Shown piece after piece: positions 44,242 through 53,956 of a stretch of DNA of 64,000 bases. The position numbers and the translations under genes were made by a program. This stretch comes from Henriciella sp. GTDB taxonomy: Bacteria; Pseudomonadota; Alphaproteobacteria; Caulobacterales; Hyphomonadaceae. How positions within the stretch are numbered: position 1 is the first letter of the stretch; each line of letters begins with the position of its first letter. The notes beneath the pieces were generated by a model. It saw only the letters and a program-made list of their open reading frames with translations, did no database searches and was not told the origin of the DNA. The stretch is from assembly GCA_030066975.1 (NCBI GenBank), contig JASJAO010000012.1:1-64000 (forward strand), read 5' to 3'.

Positions 44242-45494
44242 TCTGGCATTTGCTCCAGTTCAATCATGTCTTCAAATCTAGGGCGTCTGCGGACGATGGC
44301 ATAATTATCGCCATCGACCAAAACTTCAGACACCAATGGCCGCGCATTGTACTGACTTGAGAGCACAGCGCCATAGGCGCCAGATGACATAAATGCGATC
44401 CGATCACCGACCGCGACCTCCGGCATTGTGCGTTCGGCGGCAAATTTGTCTGTCGACTCGCAGATCGGGCCGACAATATCATAGCGGGTTTCGGCTGTAC
44501 CTGCGGCGGGCTCATTGACCGGCAAGATGTCGTGATGGGCCTGATACAGAGCCGGGCGCATGAGATCATTCATCCCCGCGTCGATGATCAGGAAGGTCCG
44601 GTCGGGGGCCGGTTTATGATACAGAACCTCGCTGACCATGACCCCGGCATTACCCGCAATCACCCGGCCCGGTTCGAGGATGACTTCAAGCCCGAGCCCT
44701 TCGGTGACCTCTCGGATCATTTCAGCATAATCGGATGGCGGGGCCGGGCTGTCGTCAGACTTATAGGGGATGCCAAGCCCGCCGCCGAGATCGATCCGGG
44801 TCAGGTCGTGTCCCGCCTCACGCAGCTGTTTGACGAGACTGATCGTTTTCTCGAACGCGGCGCGCATGGGTGCCAGTTCCCCGATCTGCGACCCGATATG
44901 GACATCGACGCCCACCGCTTTGATGCCGGGCAGGTCTTTCATCCGCTCATACAAGGCGGGCGCATCGGCCCACGGCACGCCGAATTTGTCACCAGCCTTG
45001 CCGGTCGATATGTTGGGGTGTCCACCTGCAGCCACATCTGGATTGACCCGCAGGGCCACGGGGGCCGTCTTGCCGAGAAACGTTGCCACTTCAGACAGTG
45101 CTTCCAGTTCGGCCGCGCTTTCGACATTGAACTGATGGATGCCGATCTCCAGGCCGAGCGCCATCTCACCGCGGGTTTTTCCGACGCCGGAGAAGACAAT
45201 TTTCGAGGCCGGGATCCCCGCCGTCATGGCCCGGCGCATTTCGCCGCCGCTGACCACGTCTGCGCCGCACCCTTCAGAGGCGAGGGTCTTCAAAACCGCA
45301 AGATTGCCATTGGCCTTGACCGAATAGGCAATCAGGCAATTCTGGCCTTCAAAGGCAGCTGCGATCACCCGCGCATGCCGACGTAAGGTCGCGGTGGAAT
45401 AGACATAGACGGGCGTGCCCGCTGTGTCGGCGATCAGGTTCAGGTCGACCCCTTCGCAGTGAAGGCGACCGGACTTGTATTCAAAATGGTGCAA
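44229..45494 (-). CDS. lysA: Diaminopimelate decarboxylase
   Basis: 421 aa from a TTG start (MHHFEYKSGRLHCEGVDL); no ATG lies nearby and the frame is closed shortly upstream. The PLP lysine is in CLIAYSVKANGNLAVLKTL. Other signatures are GGGLGIPYKSDD, EPGRVIAGNAG and the substrate-binding CESTDKFA. It converts meso-DAP to lysine. It lies between the LptM gene (9 bp) and TIGR02302. Confidence 0.96.
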   Translation of the reverse strand: MHHFEYKSGRLHCEGVDLNLIADTAGTPVYVYSTATLRRHARVIAAAFEGQNCLIAYSVKANGNLAVLKTLASEGCGADVVSGGEMRRAMTAGIPASKIVFSGVGKTRGEMALGLEIGIHQFNVESAAELEALSEVATFLGKTAPVALRVNPDVAAGGHPNISTGKAGDKFGVPWADAPALYERMKDLPGIKAVGVDVHIGSQIGELAPMRAAFEKTISLVKQLREAGHDLTRIDLGGGLGIPYKSDDSPAPPSDYAEMIREVTEGLGLEVILEPGRVIAGNAGVMVSEVLYHKPAPDRTFLIIDAGMNDLMRPALYQAHHDILPVNEPAAGTAETRYDIVGPICESTDKFAAERTMPEVAVGDRIAFMSSGAYGAVLSSQYNARPLVSEVLVDGDNYAIVRRRPRFEDMIELEQMPDWLI

Positions 45495-45503
45495 ACGCGC
45501 TTA

Positions 45504-45776
45504 TCAGCCGGGGCTGACCTCCCCCATATTCTCTTCCGTCACATCTGTATCAGGTGCCGGTTTCGGGATCTCGCCACCCAGCGAGTTCAGATATGTCATA
45601 TTGTCCTGTGTCGAGGCCCCGGCAAAAGCGGCAGGGGCATCAACCGGTGTTTTGGCCTCTTCAGATGGCGGATCGGAAAAGATTGGCGGCGGGCGTTCCA
45701 GGTCCCCGCGCAGGCCACAGGCCGCCAGACCAGCAAGTGCTGAAAAGGCGAGCGCGGTTTTGATCGTCCGGGTCAT
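45504..45776 (-). CDS. lptM: LptM-like small lipoprotein
   Basis: 90 aa from the ATG at 45774-45776. A short signal peptide is followed by the lipobox and the hallmark [13 protein letters not shown], and then an acidic tail. In E. coli, LptM (YifL) helps mature the LptDE LPS translocon. It overlaps the end of argH by 4 nt and precedes lysA, the usual argH-lptM-lysA order. Confidence 0.85.
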   Translation of the reverse strand: MTRTIKTALAFSALAGLAACGLRGDLERPPPIFSDPPSEEAKTPVDAPAAFAGASTQDNMTYLNSLGGEIPKPAPDTDVTEENMGEVSPG

Positions 45777-47185
45777 GTTGACTGCTCCAGTCCAAGCCGT
45801 TGTTTCCATTGCTCAACCTGCTCAGCCACGCGGACAGGTGAGGTGCCGCCATAGCTTTGCCTGCTCATCGCGGACGCTTCAACAGTCAGCACGGAAAATA
45901 CATCATTTGTAAGGCGTGGTTCGACCCCTTGCATCTCGGCGAGGCTGAGATCAGGCAGATCGATGCTCTTTTGCTCAGCCAGCGCCACCAGTGACCCGGT
46001 GACATGGTGGGCCTCGCGAAACGGCATTTTCAGCTCGCGGACCAGGAAATCGGCGAGATCGGTCGCCGTGGAAAAGCCCTTGGTGGCGGCCGCGCGCATG
46101 TTCTCCCGATGGAAGCTGATCGTCTCGATCATGCCGGTCATCGCCTCGGCGCAGAGGCCAAACGTGTCGAACGCGGCGAAGGTCAGCGCCTTGTCGTCCT
46201 GCAAATCCTTGGCATAGGCAAGCGGCAGAGCTTTGACCGCGCCTTGCAGGCTGGAGAATTGGCCGGTGATCAGGCTCGCCTTGGCGCGGATCAGTTCGGC
46301 GGCATCCGGATTGCGCTTTTGCGGCATGATGGAGGACCCGGTCGACCAGGCATCCGACAGGCTGGCAAAGGCGAACTGAGCGCTGGTCCAGAGGACAATC
46401 TCTTCAGCAAGCCGTGAAAGATGCGTGGCGCTAATGCTGAGCGCGGACAAGGCTTCGAGGGCAAAGTCGCGGGCGGAGACGGCATCGAGCGAGTTGGCCA
46501 TCGGGCGATAGAAGCCAAGCGCCTCAGCGGTCGCCTCGCGGTCAATCGGGAAGCCGGTTCCGGCGAGCGCGGCCGAGCCAAGTGGGCTCTCATTCAGGCG
46601 ACGCGCGCAATCATCCATGCGCGAGCGATCACGTTCCAGCATTTCGACATAGGCGAGCAGGTGATGGCCAAGCGTCACCGGCTGGGCGGTCTGCAAATGG
46701 GTAAAGCCCGGCATCACGGCATCTGTATGGGTCTCGGCAGCGATCACCAGCGCGCGCTGCAGGCGCTGCAGGCCGCGGCGTGCTTCGGTCAGTGCCCCGC
46801 GAGTCCAGAGGCGAAAATCAGTGACCACCTGGTCATTGCGCGAGCGCGCGGTGTGCAACCGACCGGCAGGCTCTCCGATCAGCTCTTTCAGGCGCGCTTC
46901 GACATTCATGTGAATGTCTTCCAGCTCGGCGCGGTAAGGAAAGGTCTCGTTCTGAACCTCGGTGACGATCTGGTCGAGCCCGCCCTGGATCGCTTCATTA
47001 TCGGCCTCGGAAATAATACCCTGCTCGGCCAGCATGTCGGCATGCGCGCGGGAACCGGCAATGTCCTCACGCACCATGCGCCGATCGACGTCTATCGAGG
47101 CATTGATCGATTCCATAATATCGCTGGGCTGCGCGGCGAAACGCCCACCCCACATTTGCTGGCCTTTTGACGTGTCACTTGCCAT
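45773..47185 (-). CDS. argH: Argininosuccinate lyase
   Basis: 470 aa from the ATG at 47183-47185 (AAGGACAGAGGCG upstream), beginning [20 protein letters not shown]. Signature regions are [35 protein letters not shown] and the fumarase-family loop [20 protein letters not shown]. It performs the last step of arginine synthesis. It is divergent from the TlpA-like gene by 43 bp. Confidence 0.97.
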   Translation of the reverse strand: MASDTSKGQQMWGGRFAAQPSDIMESINASIDVDRRMVREDIAGSRAHADMLAEQGIISEADNEAIQGGLDQIVTEVQNETFPYRAELEDIHMNVEARLKELIGEPAGRLHTARSRNDQVVTDFRLWTRGALTEARRGLQRLQRALVIAAETHTDAVMPGFTHLQTAQPVTLGHHLLAYVEMLERDRSRMDDCARRLNESPLGSAALAGTGFPIDREATAEALGFYRPMANSLDAVSARDFALEALSALSISATHLSRLAEEIVLWTSAQFAFASLSDAWSTGSSIMPQKRNPDAAELIRAKASLITGQFSSLQGAVKALPLAYAKDLQDDKALTFAAFDTFGLCAEAMTGMIETISFHRENMRAAATKGFSTATDLADFLVRELKMPFREAHHVTGSLVALAEQKSIDLPDLSLAEMQGVEPRLTNDVFSVLTVEASAMSRQSYGGTSPVRVAEQVEQWKQRLGLEQST

Positions 47186-47228
47186 ATCGCCTCTGTCCTT
47201 ACTGTCATCTATCTGAGGCCTTCGCCCC

Positions 47229-47825
47229 ATGGACCGTTTTACCCGCATTGCCATCCCGGCCATGTTTGCCGGTTTGATCCTCGCGCTGCTTTACGCCGTG
47301 TTTAGCGCCTCTTCAAAGGGGAGCAACCGCGATCCGGTGGCGAAGTTTGCCACAGGCGAATTGGCTGACCTCGACACATCTGAGCGCGGCCTCCCCGCCC
47401 CGACTGCGCCATTCACGGTGCTTGATGGCTCAGAGACCACGCTTCAGGCCTATGAGGGTCAGGTTCTGGTGGTGAATTTCTGGGCGACCTGGTGTGCACC
47501 ATGTGAGAAGGAAATGCCGTCTCTCGCCGCGCTGCAGACGGCGCGCGGCGGCGATGATTTCAAAGTGATCGCCATCAGCGTGGATGCGGAAGAAGACCGC
47601 GATTATGCCGTCCAGCGCCTCGCCACGCTCTCAGGCGGTGTGCTTGATTTCTATCACGCCGCGCCGGTGGCTTGGGACATTGTCTATGATAGCGGCGCGC
47701 GGCGCGGATTCCCGACCACCGTGATCTATGACGAGACCGGCACCAAAATCGCTCAACTCGCAGGAGACGCCGATTGGGCGAGCTATGAAGCCATCGGCCT
47801 GATCGACGCCATCCTGGATCGCTAG
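47229..47825 (+). CDS. TlpA-like periplasmic thiol-disulfide reductase
   Basis: 198 aa. An N-terminal signal anchor ([20 protein letters not shown]) is followed by a thioredoxin domain with the active site [15 protein letters not shown] and the cis-Pro region [14 protein letters not shown]. Such proteins reduce cysteines in cytochrome c maturation or copper centres. Divergence from argH is a common alphaproteobacterial layout. Confidence 0.92.
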   Translation: MDRFTRIAIPAMFAGLILALLYAVFSASSKGSNRDPVAKFATGELADLDTSERGLPAPTAPFTVLDGSETTLQAYEGQVLVVNFWATWCAPCEKEMPSLAALQTARGGDDFKVIAISVDAEEDRDYAVQRLATLSGGVLDFYHAAPVAWDIVYDSGARRGFPTTVIYDETGTKIAQLAGDADWASYEAIGLIDAILDR

Positions 47826-47850
47826 CGGGTTGGGCGTGGGTGACCCGCGC

Positions 47851-48915
47851 TCAGCGTGGCCGGAAGTAGAGTAAGGTAGAGCGGTTCAGGTACCAACAGT
47901 CCGGGTCTGTGTCGTCGCAAACAGGAACCGCGACGCCGAGTGAGACTACGGAAATATTGGCGTCTTCGCCAATCCGTTCGCGTAGCTTGTTCTCGATCAC
48001 ATCAAGGCGTTTGGCGACCTTCTCAAAGGTTTCCGGTGTGGCCCCGCGAGAGATGAGCAGGATGTCGCTTTCAAACAGTGCGGCATTGATAGGATCGGTC
48101 AGGGCCATGTCCAGCTGGCCGATGACCGCTTCCATTGTCGGAAGGCCGTCTGAGTCAAAGTCGCTGAGCCCCTCCCCCACCCGGAAGGCGACGGTGACCG
48201 GCAGCTCCGGCGCCGGCGCAACGCCGTCGTCCCCGAGCCCCGGATCCTGGCGTCCATTATAGGTGGCCGGATCAAACAGGACGTCGACGATCATCCCATT
48301 ATCGTAGGTGTAGATGTCGAGCGCCGGATCCTCGGCGCGTTTCACGCCGCCCTCGCCGATGATCAGAACATCTTTTGGCTGTTCCTTTTCACCGTAGAGG
48401 AAGCGTCCGAGCCACATGCCTATACCCTCATCAAAGTCCTGACCGGCGAGTTGGTTATAATCACCATCGAAGACGTAAGAGCCCGATCCGAAGATACGGC
48501 CGAGGGATTCAGGACAATACTGGCGCAGCTCTCCGCGCCGGGCTTCGGCGCTGGCATAGTCCATCGCCGCTTCTGCCATGAGCGCGCTTTCAGCTTCACC
48601 TGTATCGGTGACGCGTCGCCCGCCGCTCTCAGCCGGGTCACAGCCTTCAATCTCTGTCTCCAGCGTGATCGCGCCCGAGGGCAGATAGCCCTCCTCGACC
48701 TTAAACAGTGACACATTCGGTGTGACGAGACCGCGCTCCACAGGAAGGAAGTTTTCACCCTCCAGGACGAGATAATGGCCCTGCCATTCAATCACCTGAG
48801 GCATGCGTTCGCGCGCCTTACTACGCTCATCATCGTCGGCCAGAGCTGGGCTGACGCAGCCCATGACCGCTGTCACAAACAGGACGCCGAGGGCCCCATG
48901 TATTGACTGTTTCAT
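47851..48915 (-). CDS. Secreted protein of unknown function
   Basis: 354 aa from the ATG at 48913-48915, with a strong AGGAGGACG upstream. The signal peptide contains MGCVSPALA; cleavage is either after ALA or at a poor lipobox. The mature protein is acidic, with Cys in GCDPAE, QYCPESL and DDTDPDCWYLN. The C-terminal 150 residues suggest an OmpA-like or LysM-free alpha/beta domain (FEKVAKRLDVIENKLRERIG). I do not recognise it. It stands alone on the minus strand. Confidence 0.65.
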   Translation of the reverse strand: MKQSIHGALGVLFVTAVMGCVSPALADDDERSKARERMPQVIEWQGHYLVLEGENFLPVERGLVTPNVSLFKVEEGYLPSGAITLETEIEGCDPAESGGRRVTDTGEAESALMAEAAMDYASAEARRGELRQYCPESLGRIFGSGSYVFDGDYNQLAGQDFDEGIGMWLGRFLYGEKEQPKDVLIIGEGGVKRAEDPALDIYTYDNGMIVDVLFDPATYNGRQDPGLGDDGVAPAPELPVTVAFRVGEGLSDFDSDGLPTMEAVIGQLDMALTDPINAALFESDILLISRGATPETFEKVAKRLDVIENKLRERIGEDANISVVSLGVAVPVCDDTDPDCWYLNRSTLLYFRPR

Positions 48916-49052
48916 TGCGTCCTCCTGTGATTCTTGCTCCATCTGCCCGCAGAGTTTCTGGAATCTGATCACAGTTGGGGGGCCCTGACCACTAGCACAT
49001 CTTGGCTATTGGCGGTGAATCTGGAGGCTGTCGTTCGGCCCCCGTCTGCACC

Positions 49053-49907
49053 CTAAATCCGGTTCACAGGAAGTTTCAGATAGGTGTGGCCATCGGACTC
49101 TGGGGGTGGCAGGGCGCCCGCACGGATGTTCACCTGCAATGACGGCAGGATCAGGCGCGGCGCTTTCAGCGTTTCATCGCGGGCTTCGCGCATGCTCACA
49201 AAGGCGTCTTCGTCGCGGTCCTGCAAATGAATGTTGGAGGCTAATTGTTCGGCCACCGTGCTTTCCCAGGCGACTGCGTTTCGCGTCTCCGGGAGGTAGT
49301 CATGCCCGACAAAGATGCGTGTCTCCGGTGGTAGCTGCAGGATCTTCTGGATGGAGCGATAAAGGGTCCGAGCATCTCCGCCGGGAAAGTCGGCGCGCGC
49401 TGTGCCATAGTCCGGCATGAACAGCGTGTCGCCGACAAAGGCTGCCTCCTCAATCAGATAGGTGACACAGGCTGGCGTATGGCCGGGTGTGTGCAGGACT
49501 TTGATCACCGTTGATCCGAATGGGATCTCGTCACCGTGTTCAAACAGGGCATCAAACACCGTTCCGTTCGGGCAAACGTCAGTGGCATTGAAAACCGGGC
49601 GGAACAGTTTCTGAACCTCTGTGATCTTCGCGCCAATGCCGATCCTGGCGCCGGTTTGCTCGCGGACATAGCTGGCGGCGGAGAGATGGTCGGCATGGGC
49701 ATGGGTATCGAGCACCCAGGTCAGGGTCAGGCCGCGTGAGCGTATGTCCTCTAGAATACGATCAATCGAATGGGTCTGCAGCGCGGCGCGGTGCGGTTCG
49801 TAATCCAAGACAGGGTCGATCAGAGCCGCCTGTTTCGTGGCGGTGTCTTCGACCAGATAGGTCACCGTGTTGGTGGCCTCATCAAAGTCGGCATGAATGT
49901 GGATCAT
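49053..49907 (-). CDS. ETHE1/Blh-like persulfide dioxygenase (MBL fold)
   Basis: 284 aa from the ATG at 49905-49907 (AAGGAGATACG upstream). It is a metallo-beta-lactamase fold with the metal motif DTHAHADHLSAASYV, then HTPGHTPACVTYL and FVGHDYLPETR. The ETHE1-like group uses one iron to oxidise glutathione persulfide to sulfite and GSH. The divergent BigR/SqrR repressor, rhodanese and TauE genes support the sulfur role. The shared promoter region carries a perfect palindrome. Confidence 0.93.
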   Translation of the reverse strand: MIHIHADFDEATNTVTYLVEDTATKQAALIDPVLDYEPHRAALQTHSIDRILEDIRSRGLTLTWVLDTHAHADHLSAASYVREQTGARIGIGAKITEVQKLFRPVFNATDVCPNGTVFDALFEHGDEIPFGSTVIKVLHTPGHTPACVTYLIEEAAFVGDTLFMPDYGTARADFPGGDARTLYRSIQKILQLPPETRIFVGHDYLPETRNAVAWESTVAEQLASNIHLQDRDEDAFVSMREARDETLKAPRLILPSLQVNIRAGALPPPESDGHTYLKLPVNRI

Positions 49908-49941
49908 AGGCGTATCTCCTTCGATCTTCATATATTCACAC

Positions 49942-49956
49942 TTGCTAATTTAGCAA
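49942..49956. promoter_or_regulatory. Predicted BigR/SqrR operator
   Basis: TTGCTAATTTAGCAA is a perfect palindrome with 7-bp arms and a central T. It lies in the 68-bp gap between the divergent dioxygenase and repressor genes, amid AT-rich -10-like sequence. Confidence 0.7.
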
Positions 49957-49975
49957 TACCTAATATATTAACTCC

Positions 49976-50302
49976 ATGACGAACACTCTTGAACCGCTTA
50001 ATCCCGCGCTCTTCGAGGCCAAAGCGAGTGTTGCCGCCAGTCTGCTCAAGGCGATGGCCAACCCGCATCGGCTAATGATTCTCTGTCGCCTCGGTGCCTC
50101 AGAAGCCTCCGTCGGCGAGTTGCAGGCTGATAGCGGCCTGTCGCAATCGGCCCTGTCACAGCATCTTGCGGTGCTGCGGGCGCGGGACCTGGTTGATACG
50201 CGGCGCGAAGCCCAGACGATCCATTACCGATTGTCTGATCCGGCGGCTCACCAAGTGATCGAAACCCTGATGAAAATCTACTGTCCGGAGATGCTGACAT
50301 GA
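49976..50302 (+). CDS. bigR: ArsR family persulfide-responsive repressor (BigR/SqrR type)
   Basis: 108 aa winged helix with ANPHRLMILCRLG and the recognition helix SQSALSQHLAVLRARDLVDT. Cys37 and Cys103 (IYCPEM) lie at the positions of the two sensor cysteines of BigR and SqrR, which form a polysulfide bridge when reactive sulfur species rise and release DNA. The metal-site residues of classical ArsR are not obvious. It overlaps the rhodanese gene by 4 nt (ATGA). Confidence 0.9.
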   Translation: MTNTLEPLNPALFEAKASVAASLLKAMANPHRLMILCRLGASEASVGELQADSGLSQSALSQHLAVLRARDLVDTRREAQTIHYRLSDPAAHQVIETLMKIYCPEMLT

Positions 50303-50829
50303 CAACTTTGACGAAACTCAACCCAAAAACGGCCGCTGATCGGCTAAAGGCTGGCGACGCGGTCCTGATCGATATTCGAGAGCGGGACGAATATGCACGA
50401 GAGCATATTCCCGGTGCCATCTCGCTGCCGGTCTCGGCACTGGACGATGCCGACCTGACACTTGAGGCGGATCAACACGCCATTTTTCACTGTAAGTCCG
50501 GGATGCGCACGGATGCCAACTGCGCCCGACTGGCCCAACATGTCGACGGTGAAGCCTTTACATTGGAAGGCGGTCTGGACGCATGGCGCGCGCTTGGATT
50601 GCCAACCGCCAAAGACGCGAAGGCGCCGCTTGAGATCAATCGACAGGTACAAATCACCTCTGGCAGTCTGGTCCTGATCGGCGTGTTACTGGGTTGGTTT
50701 GTGACCCCCGCCTTGTTCGGGCTGTCTGCCTTTGTCGGCGCGGGATTGATGTTTGCCGGGATCAGCGGCTGGTGCGGCATGGCCACGCTGTTGCAGGCCA
50801 TGCCATGGAACCGGCGCCAGTCCGCCTAG
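50299..50829 (+). CDS. Rhodanese domain protein with DUF2892 membrane tail
   Basis: 176 aa. The rhodanese domain (about 1-105) carries IDIRERDEYAREHIPGA and the active-site loop HCKSGMRT with Cys65. Two transmembrane helices follow (GSLVLIGVLLGWFV; LSAFVGAGLMFAGISGWCGM), the DUF2892 layout of YgaP. It moves persulfide sulfur at the membrane. It is coupled to the repressor and to TauE. Confidence 0.93.
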   Translation: MTTLTKLNPKTAADRLKAGDAVLIDIRERDEYAREHIPGAISLPVSALDDADLTLEADQHAIFHCKSGMRTDANCARLAQHVDGEAFTLEGGLDAWRALGLPTAKDAKAPLEINRQVQITSGSLVLIGVLLGWFVTPALFGLSAFVGAGLMFAGISGWCGMATLLQAMPWNRRQSA

Positions 50830-50836
50830 GTGAGTG

Positions 50837-51631
50837 ATGATCGAGCTGACACCCCACCTCATCACGCTAACCCTGCTGAGCGGTGCAATTGTCGGCCTGT
50901 TTCTCGGCACATTTGGCGGCGGTGGGTCTGTGCTGGCCGCCCCCTTGCTGATTTATCTGGTTGGCGTTGAGGATCCGCATATCGCGATCGGCACTTCTGC
51001 AGCCGGGGTCGCAGCCATTGCGCTGTTCAGCTTGATCGGTCACTGGCGCGGCGGACGGGTGAAATGGCCGTGTGCCATCGTGTTTGCGCTGTCGGGACTG
51101 ATCGGCTCCATCCTCGGCTCCAGTCTCGCCAAGATCACGGAAGGCGATGTGCTCATGCTCGGCTTTGCTGCAGCCATGACGATGATTGCCTTGTCCATGT
51201 TCCGCAAGCCGAAAACCGCTGGGGACCCGGATGTCACGCTGACACCGGGCATGGTGCTTCAGCTCGCGCCGACCGGGCTCGTGGTCGGATTGGCGGCAGG
51301 CTTTTTCGGGATTGGCGGCGGCTTTCTGATTGTGCCAGGCCTGATGCTCGCGGTCGGGATGACCATGGCCAATGCCACCGCTTCGTCTCTGGTCTCTGTA
51401 AGCATTTTTGGCGCGGCGACATCGGCCAATTATGCCCTGTCCGGTCTGGTCGATGGTAGGCTGATCCTGTTGCTTCTTGCCGGTGGCGCAGTGGGCGGCA
51501 TCGGAGGCATTCTCCTCTCGAAAGCCCTTGCCGAGCGGCTGGGCGTTGCCCGGATGGCCTTCGCGATCATGATTCTTCTCGTCGCGGCCTTCGTGGCATT
51601 TCAAGCCGCTAGCGCCTTGTTCCTTGAGTAA
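50837..51631 (+). CDS. TauE/SafE family sulfite/organosulfur exporter
   Basis: 264 aa from the ATG at 50837 (a GTG at 50834 is also possible). Eight or so hydrophobic helices include the family motif GLFLGTFGGGGSVLAAPLL in the first half and its repeat GLAAGFFGIGGGFLIVPGL in the second. It probably removes sulfite produced by the persulfide dioxygenase. It lies 7 bp after the rhodanese gene. Confidence 0.93.
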   Translation: MIELTPHLITLTLLSGAIVGLFLGTFGGGGSVLAAPLLIYLVGVEDPHIAIGTSAAGVAAIALFSLIGHWRGGRVKWPCAIVFALSGLIGSILGSSLAKITEGDVLMLGFAAAMTMIALSMFRKPKTAGDPDVTLTPGMVLQLAPTGLVVGLAAGFFGIGGGFLIVPGLMLAVGMTMANATASSLVSVSIFGAATSANYALSGLVDGRLILLLLAGGAVGGIGGILLSKALAERLGVARMAFAIMILLVAAFVAFQAASALFLE

Positions 51632-51699
51632 GTGGTTGCGTGCACAGGCTGGATACGCAATCTGGGGTTTCAGTCTTTGTCCGGCCCAAGGTTGAAGCA

Positions 51700-52422
51700 A
51701 TGGACCTTGAACATCAACATTCTGCCGACGCCATCGCGAACCGGCTCGCTCAGACACCGAAGCCGAGCTATCTGCGCGACTGGGTCCTCGGCGGCATTGA
51801 TGGCGCGATCACGACCTTTGCGATTGTTGCCGGTGTGGCAGGCGCCGGACTGTCACACTCTGTGGTGATAGTTCTCGGGATCGCGAACCTGCTCGCTGAT
51901 GGCATCTCCATGGCGGCAGGAAACTATAGCGGTGTGAAAGCCGAAAACGAGGCGCTCAACAATGTCAGAGACATGGAGCGGCGCCATATCAAGCTCGTGC
52001 CTGACGGGGAGATTGAGGAGGTCCGCCAAATCTTTGCGCAAAAGGGCTTTCAGGGCGAGGACCTGGAACGCGCCGTTGAAGTGATTACTGCAGACGAGCA
52101 GCGCTGGATCGATTTCATGCTGGTGGAAGAGTTTGGATTGCCGCGCACGGAACGCCCTCCGGTACCGGCGGCCCTGGCAACCTTTGTCGCCTTTGTCCTA
52201 TGCGGGGCCGTCCCGCTTATTCCCTACCTGTTTGGAATTGGTCCGGTGTTTACAGCCGCCTCGATCGGGACCGGGGTCGTCTTCTTCTGTATCGGCGCGC
52301 TGAAATCACGGTGGTCGAGCCGCAGCTGGTGGTGGTCGGGTCTGGAAACGCTGGCGATTGGGGCCACTGCGGCGGCGGTGGCCTATATGGTCGGCGACTT
52401 GCTCGAAAATATTGTGACATGA
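51700..52422 (+). CDS. VIT1/CCC1 family divalent metal transporter
   Basis: 240 aa from the ATG at 51700; a GTG at 51640 has no better RBS. The first membrane segment holds LRDWVLGGIDGAITTFAIVA, and the next has the family's metal-path residues in GIANLLADGISMAAGNY. A cytoplasmic metal-binding helical hairpin follows (about 85-140), then three more helices. VIT1/CCC1 proteins move Fe2+ or Mn2+. It follows the tauE gene by about 70 bp and may be read through from the sulfur operon. Confidence 0.9.
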   Translation: MDLEHQHSADAIANRLAQTPKPSYLRDWVLGGIDGAITTFAIVAGVAGAGLSHSVVIVLGIANLLADGISMAAGNYSGVKAENEALNNVRDMERRHIKLVPDGEIEEVRQIFAQKGFQGEDLERAVEVITADEQRWIDFMLVEEFGLPRTERPPVPAALATFVAFVLCGAVPLIPYLFGIGPVFTAASIGTGVVFFCIGALKSRWSSRSWWWSGLETLAIGATAAAVAYMVGDLLENIVT

Positions 52423-52452
52423 GCCAGCGAGGGCGACGGCCTGTCCTCTCCG

Positions 52453-53172
52453 CTAGGCCCGCTTTGGCGCAAGTGACGAGGTTTTGGCCGGATCAGGCGT
52501 TTTCTCCTTGAAGCGGCAGAGATCACGAATGGTGCAGACATAGCATTTCGGCTTGCGCGCAACGCAGGTGTAGCGGCCATGCAGGATGAGCCAGTGATGC
52601 GCGCCGTGTTTGAATTCGTCTGGCGTGGTGCGCTCCAGGCTCGCTTCGACCTGATCGGGGTCCTTGCCGGGGGCGAGCCCGGTGCGGTTCGAGACACGGA
52701 AGATATGTGTGTCGACGGCGATGGTCGGCTGCCCAAACGCTTCGTTCAGCACGACATTGGCGGTCTTGCGACCGACGCCGGGAAGGCGAACCAGCTCGTC
52801 GCGCGTTTGAGGGACATCGCCGTCAAACTCATCGAGGATCATCTGGCTGAGCGCGATGACATTCTTGGCCTTGTTGCGCCAGAGGCCGATCGTCTTGATG
52901 TGTTGCTCAACACCTTCAAGGCCAAGCGCGAGCATTTTCCGCGGCGTATCGGCAACCGCAAACAGGCCTTTGGTGGCTTTATTGACGCCGACATCTGTGG
53001 CTTGCGCTGACAGCGCCACCGCCACCACAAGCGTATACGGGTTCACAAAGTCGAGTTCGGTCTTCGGGTCAGGTCGGTCTTCGGCAAGCCGGGCATAAAG
53101 CACCGCGGCTTTCTCCTTGCCGAAGGTCTTTGGCGCGCGTTTGCGTTTAGGTTTTGATGTCTTTTGAGCCAT
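52453..53172 (-). CDS. nth: Endonuclease III
   Basis: 239 aa from the ATG at 53170-53172. The helix-hairpin-helix LPGVGRKTANVVLNEAFG contains the catalytic Lys, and the catalytic Asp follows in VDTHIFRVSNR. The 4Fe-4S ligands are C-x6-C-x2-C-x5-C near residues 210-227. It removes oxidised pyrimidines and cuts abasic sites. It is divergent from the HAD gene; their start regions are about 43 bp apart. Confidence 0.97.
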   Translation of the reverse strand: MAQKTSKPKRKRAPKTFGKEKAAVLYARLAEDRPDPKTELDFVNPYTLVVAVALSAQATDVGVNKATKGLFAVADTPRKMLALGLEGVEQHIKTIGLWRNKAKNVIALSQMILDEFDGDVPQTRDELVRLPGVGRKTANVVLNEAFGQPTIAVDTHIFRVSNRTGLAPGKDPDQVEASLERTTPDEFKHGAHHWLILHGRYTCVARKPKCYVCTIRDLCRFKEKTPDPAKTSSLAPKRA

Positions 53173-53215
53173 AGGGTGAGCCTTTAAGCCTGATTGCAGG
53201 GAACGAAAAGCAGTT

Positions 53216-53890
53216 ATGATCAAAGCGGTTCTGTTCGACCTTGATGAAACCCTGTTTGACCGGTCGCGGACCTTGCCGGAGTTTCTCGCCGATCAGTTTA
53301 CGCGGTTCCAGCCCCGGCTGGGCGAGGTTTCACTGGAGACCTGGCGCAGCCGGTTTCTGCGGCTTGATGCAAAGGGACAAAGGCACAAGTCGGTTGTCTA
53401 TCCGGAACTTCTGTCTGCATTTGGCGGTGATCCAGACGCGGCGCCTGATCTGCTCGAGGACTATTATCAGTGCAGCACAGCGCAGGCGTTTGAGATGCCG
53501 GGCATGAGCAACCTTCTTGCAGACTTGCGGCGGTCAGGCATGCCCTGCGGGCTGATCACCAATGGCGAAACGCGCTTGCAATCGAGAACTATTGCCGCGC
53601 TTGGTTTGGCAGACCGGATGGAGGTGATCCTGATCTCGGAGGCCGAAGGTGTGCGCAAGCCGGATCCGATGATCTTTCATCGCGCCGCCGAACAGTTGCG
53701 CTTGTCACCCGAGGCGTGTCTGTATGTGGGCGACAACCCGGAAGCGGATGTGTGCGGTGCCTTAGACGCCGGGCTAAAAGCAGTGTGGTTTAACCCGAGC
53801 GGGCAGCCCTGGCCGGACCGTCTGTCTCGGCATGCCGGTCCCGCACTTTCCGCCCTGCCCGAATTGCTGGACCTGTTCAAGATCATCTGA
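53216..53890 (+). CDS. HAD family hydrolase
   Basis: 224 aa. Motif I is LFDLDETLFDRS (nucleophile Asp9), motif II is LITNGE, motif III lies around VRKPDPMIF, and motif IV is YVGDNPEADVCG. The cap domain is helical (type C1), as in phosphoglycolate phosphatase and haloacid dehalogenase relatives. The substrate is unknown. Confidence 0.93.
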   Translation: MIKAVLFDLDETLFDRSRTLPEFLADQFTRFQPRLGEVSLETWRSRFLRLDAKGQRHKSVVYPELLSAFGGDPDAAPDLLEDYYQCSTAQAFEMPGMSNLLADLRRSGMPCGLITNGETRLQSRTIAALGLADRMEVILISEAEGVRKPDPMIFHRAAEQLRLSPEACLYVGDNPEADVCGALDAGLKAVWFNPSGQPWPDRLSRHAGPALSALPELLDLFKII

Positions 53891-53956
53891 GAACGGGCGC
53901 TTGCGGCGCAAAGCCACGCTTGTCGTTTTGACCCGGCTTCGGTTTATATCGCGGTT

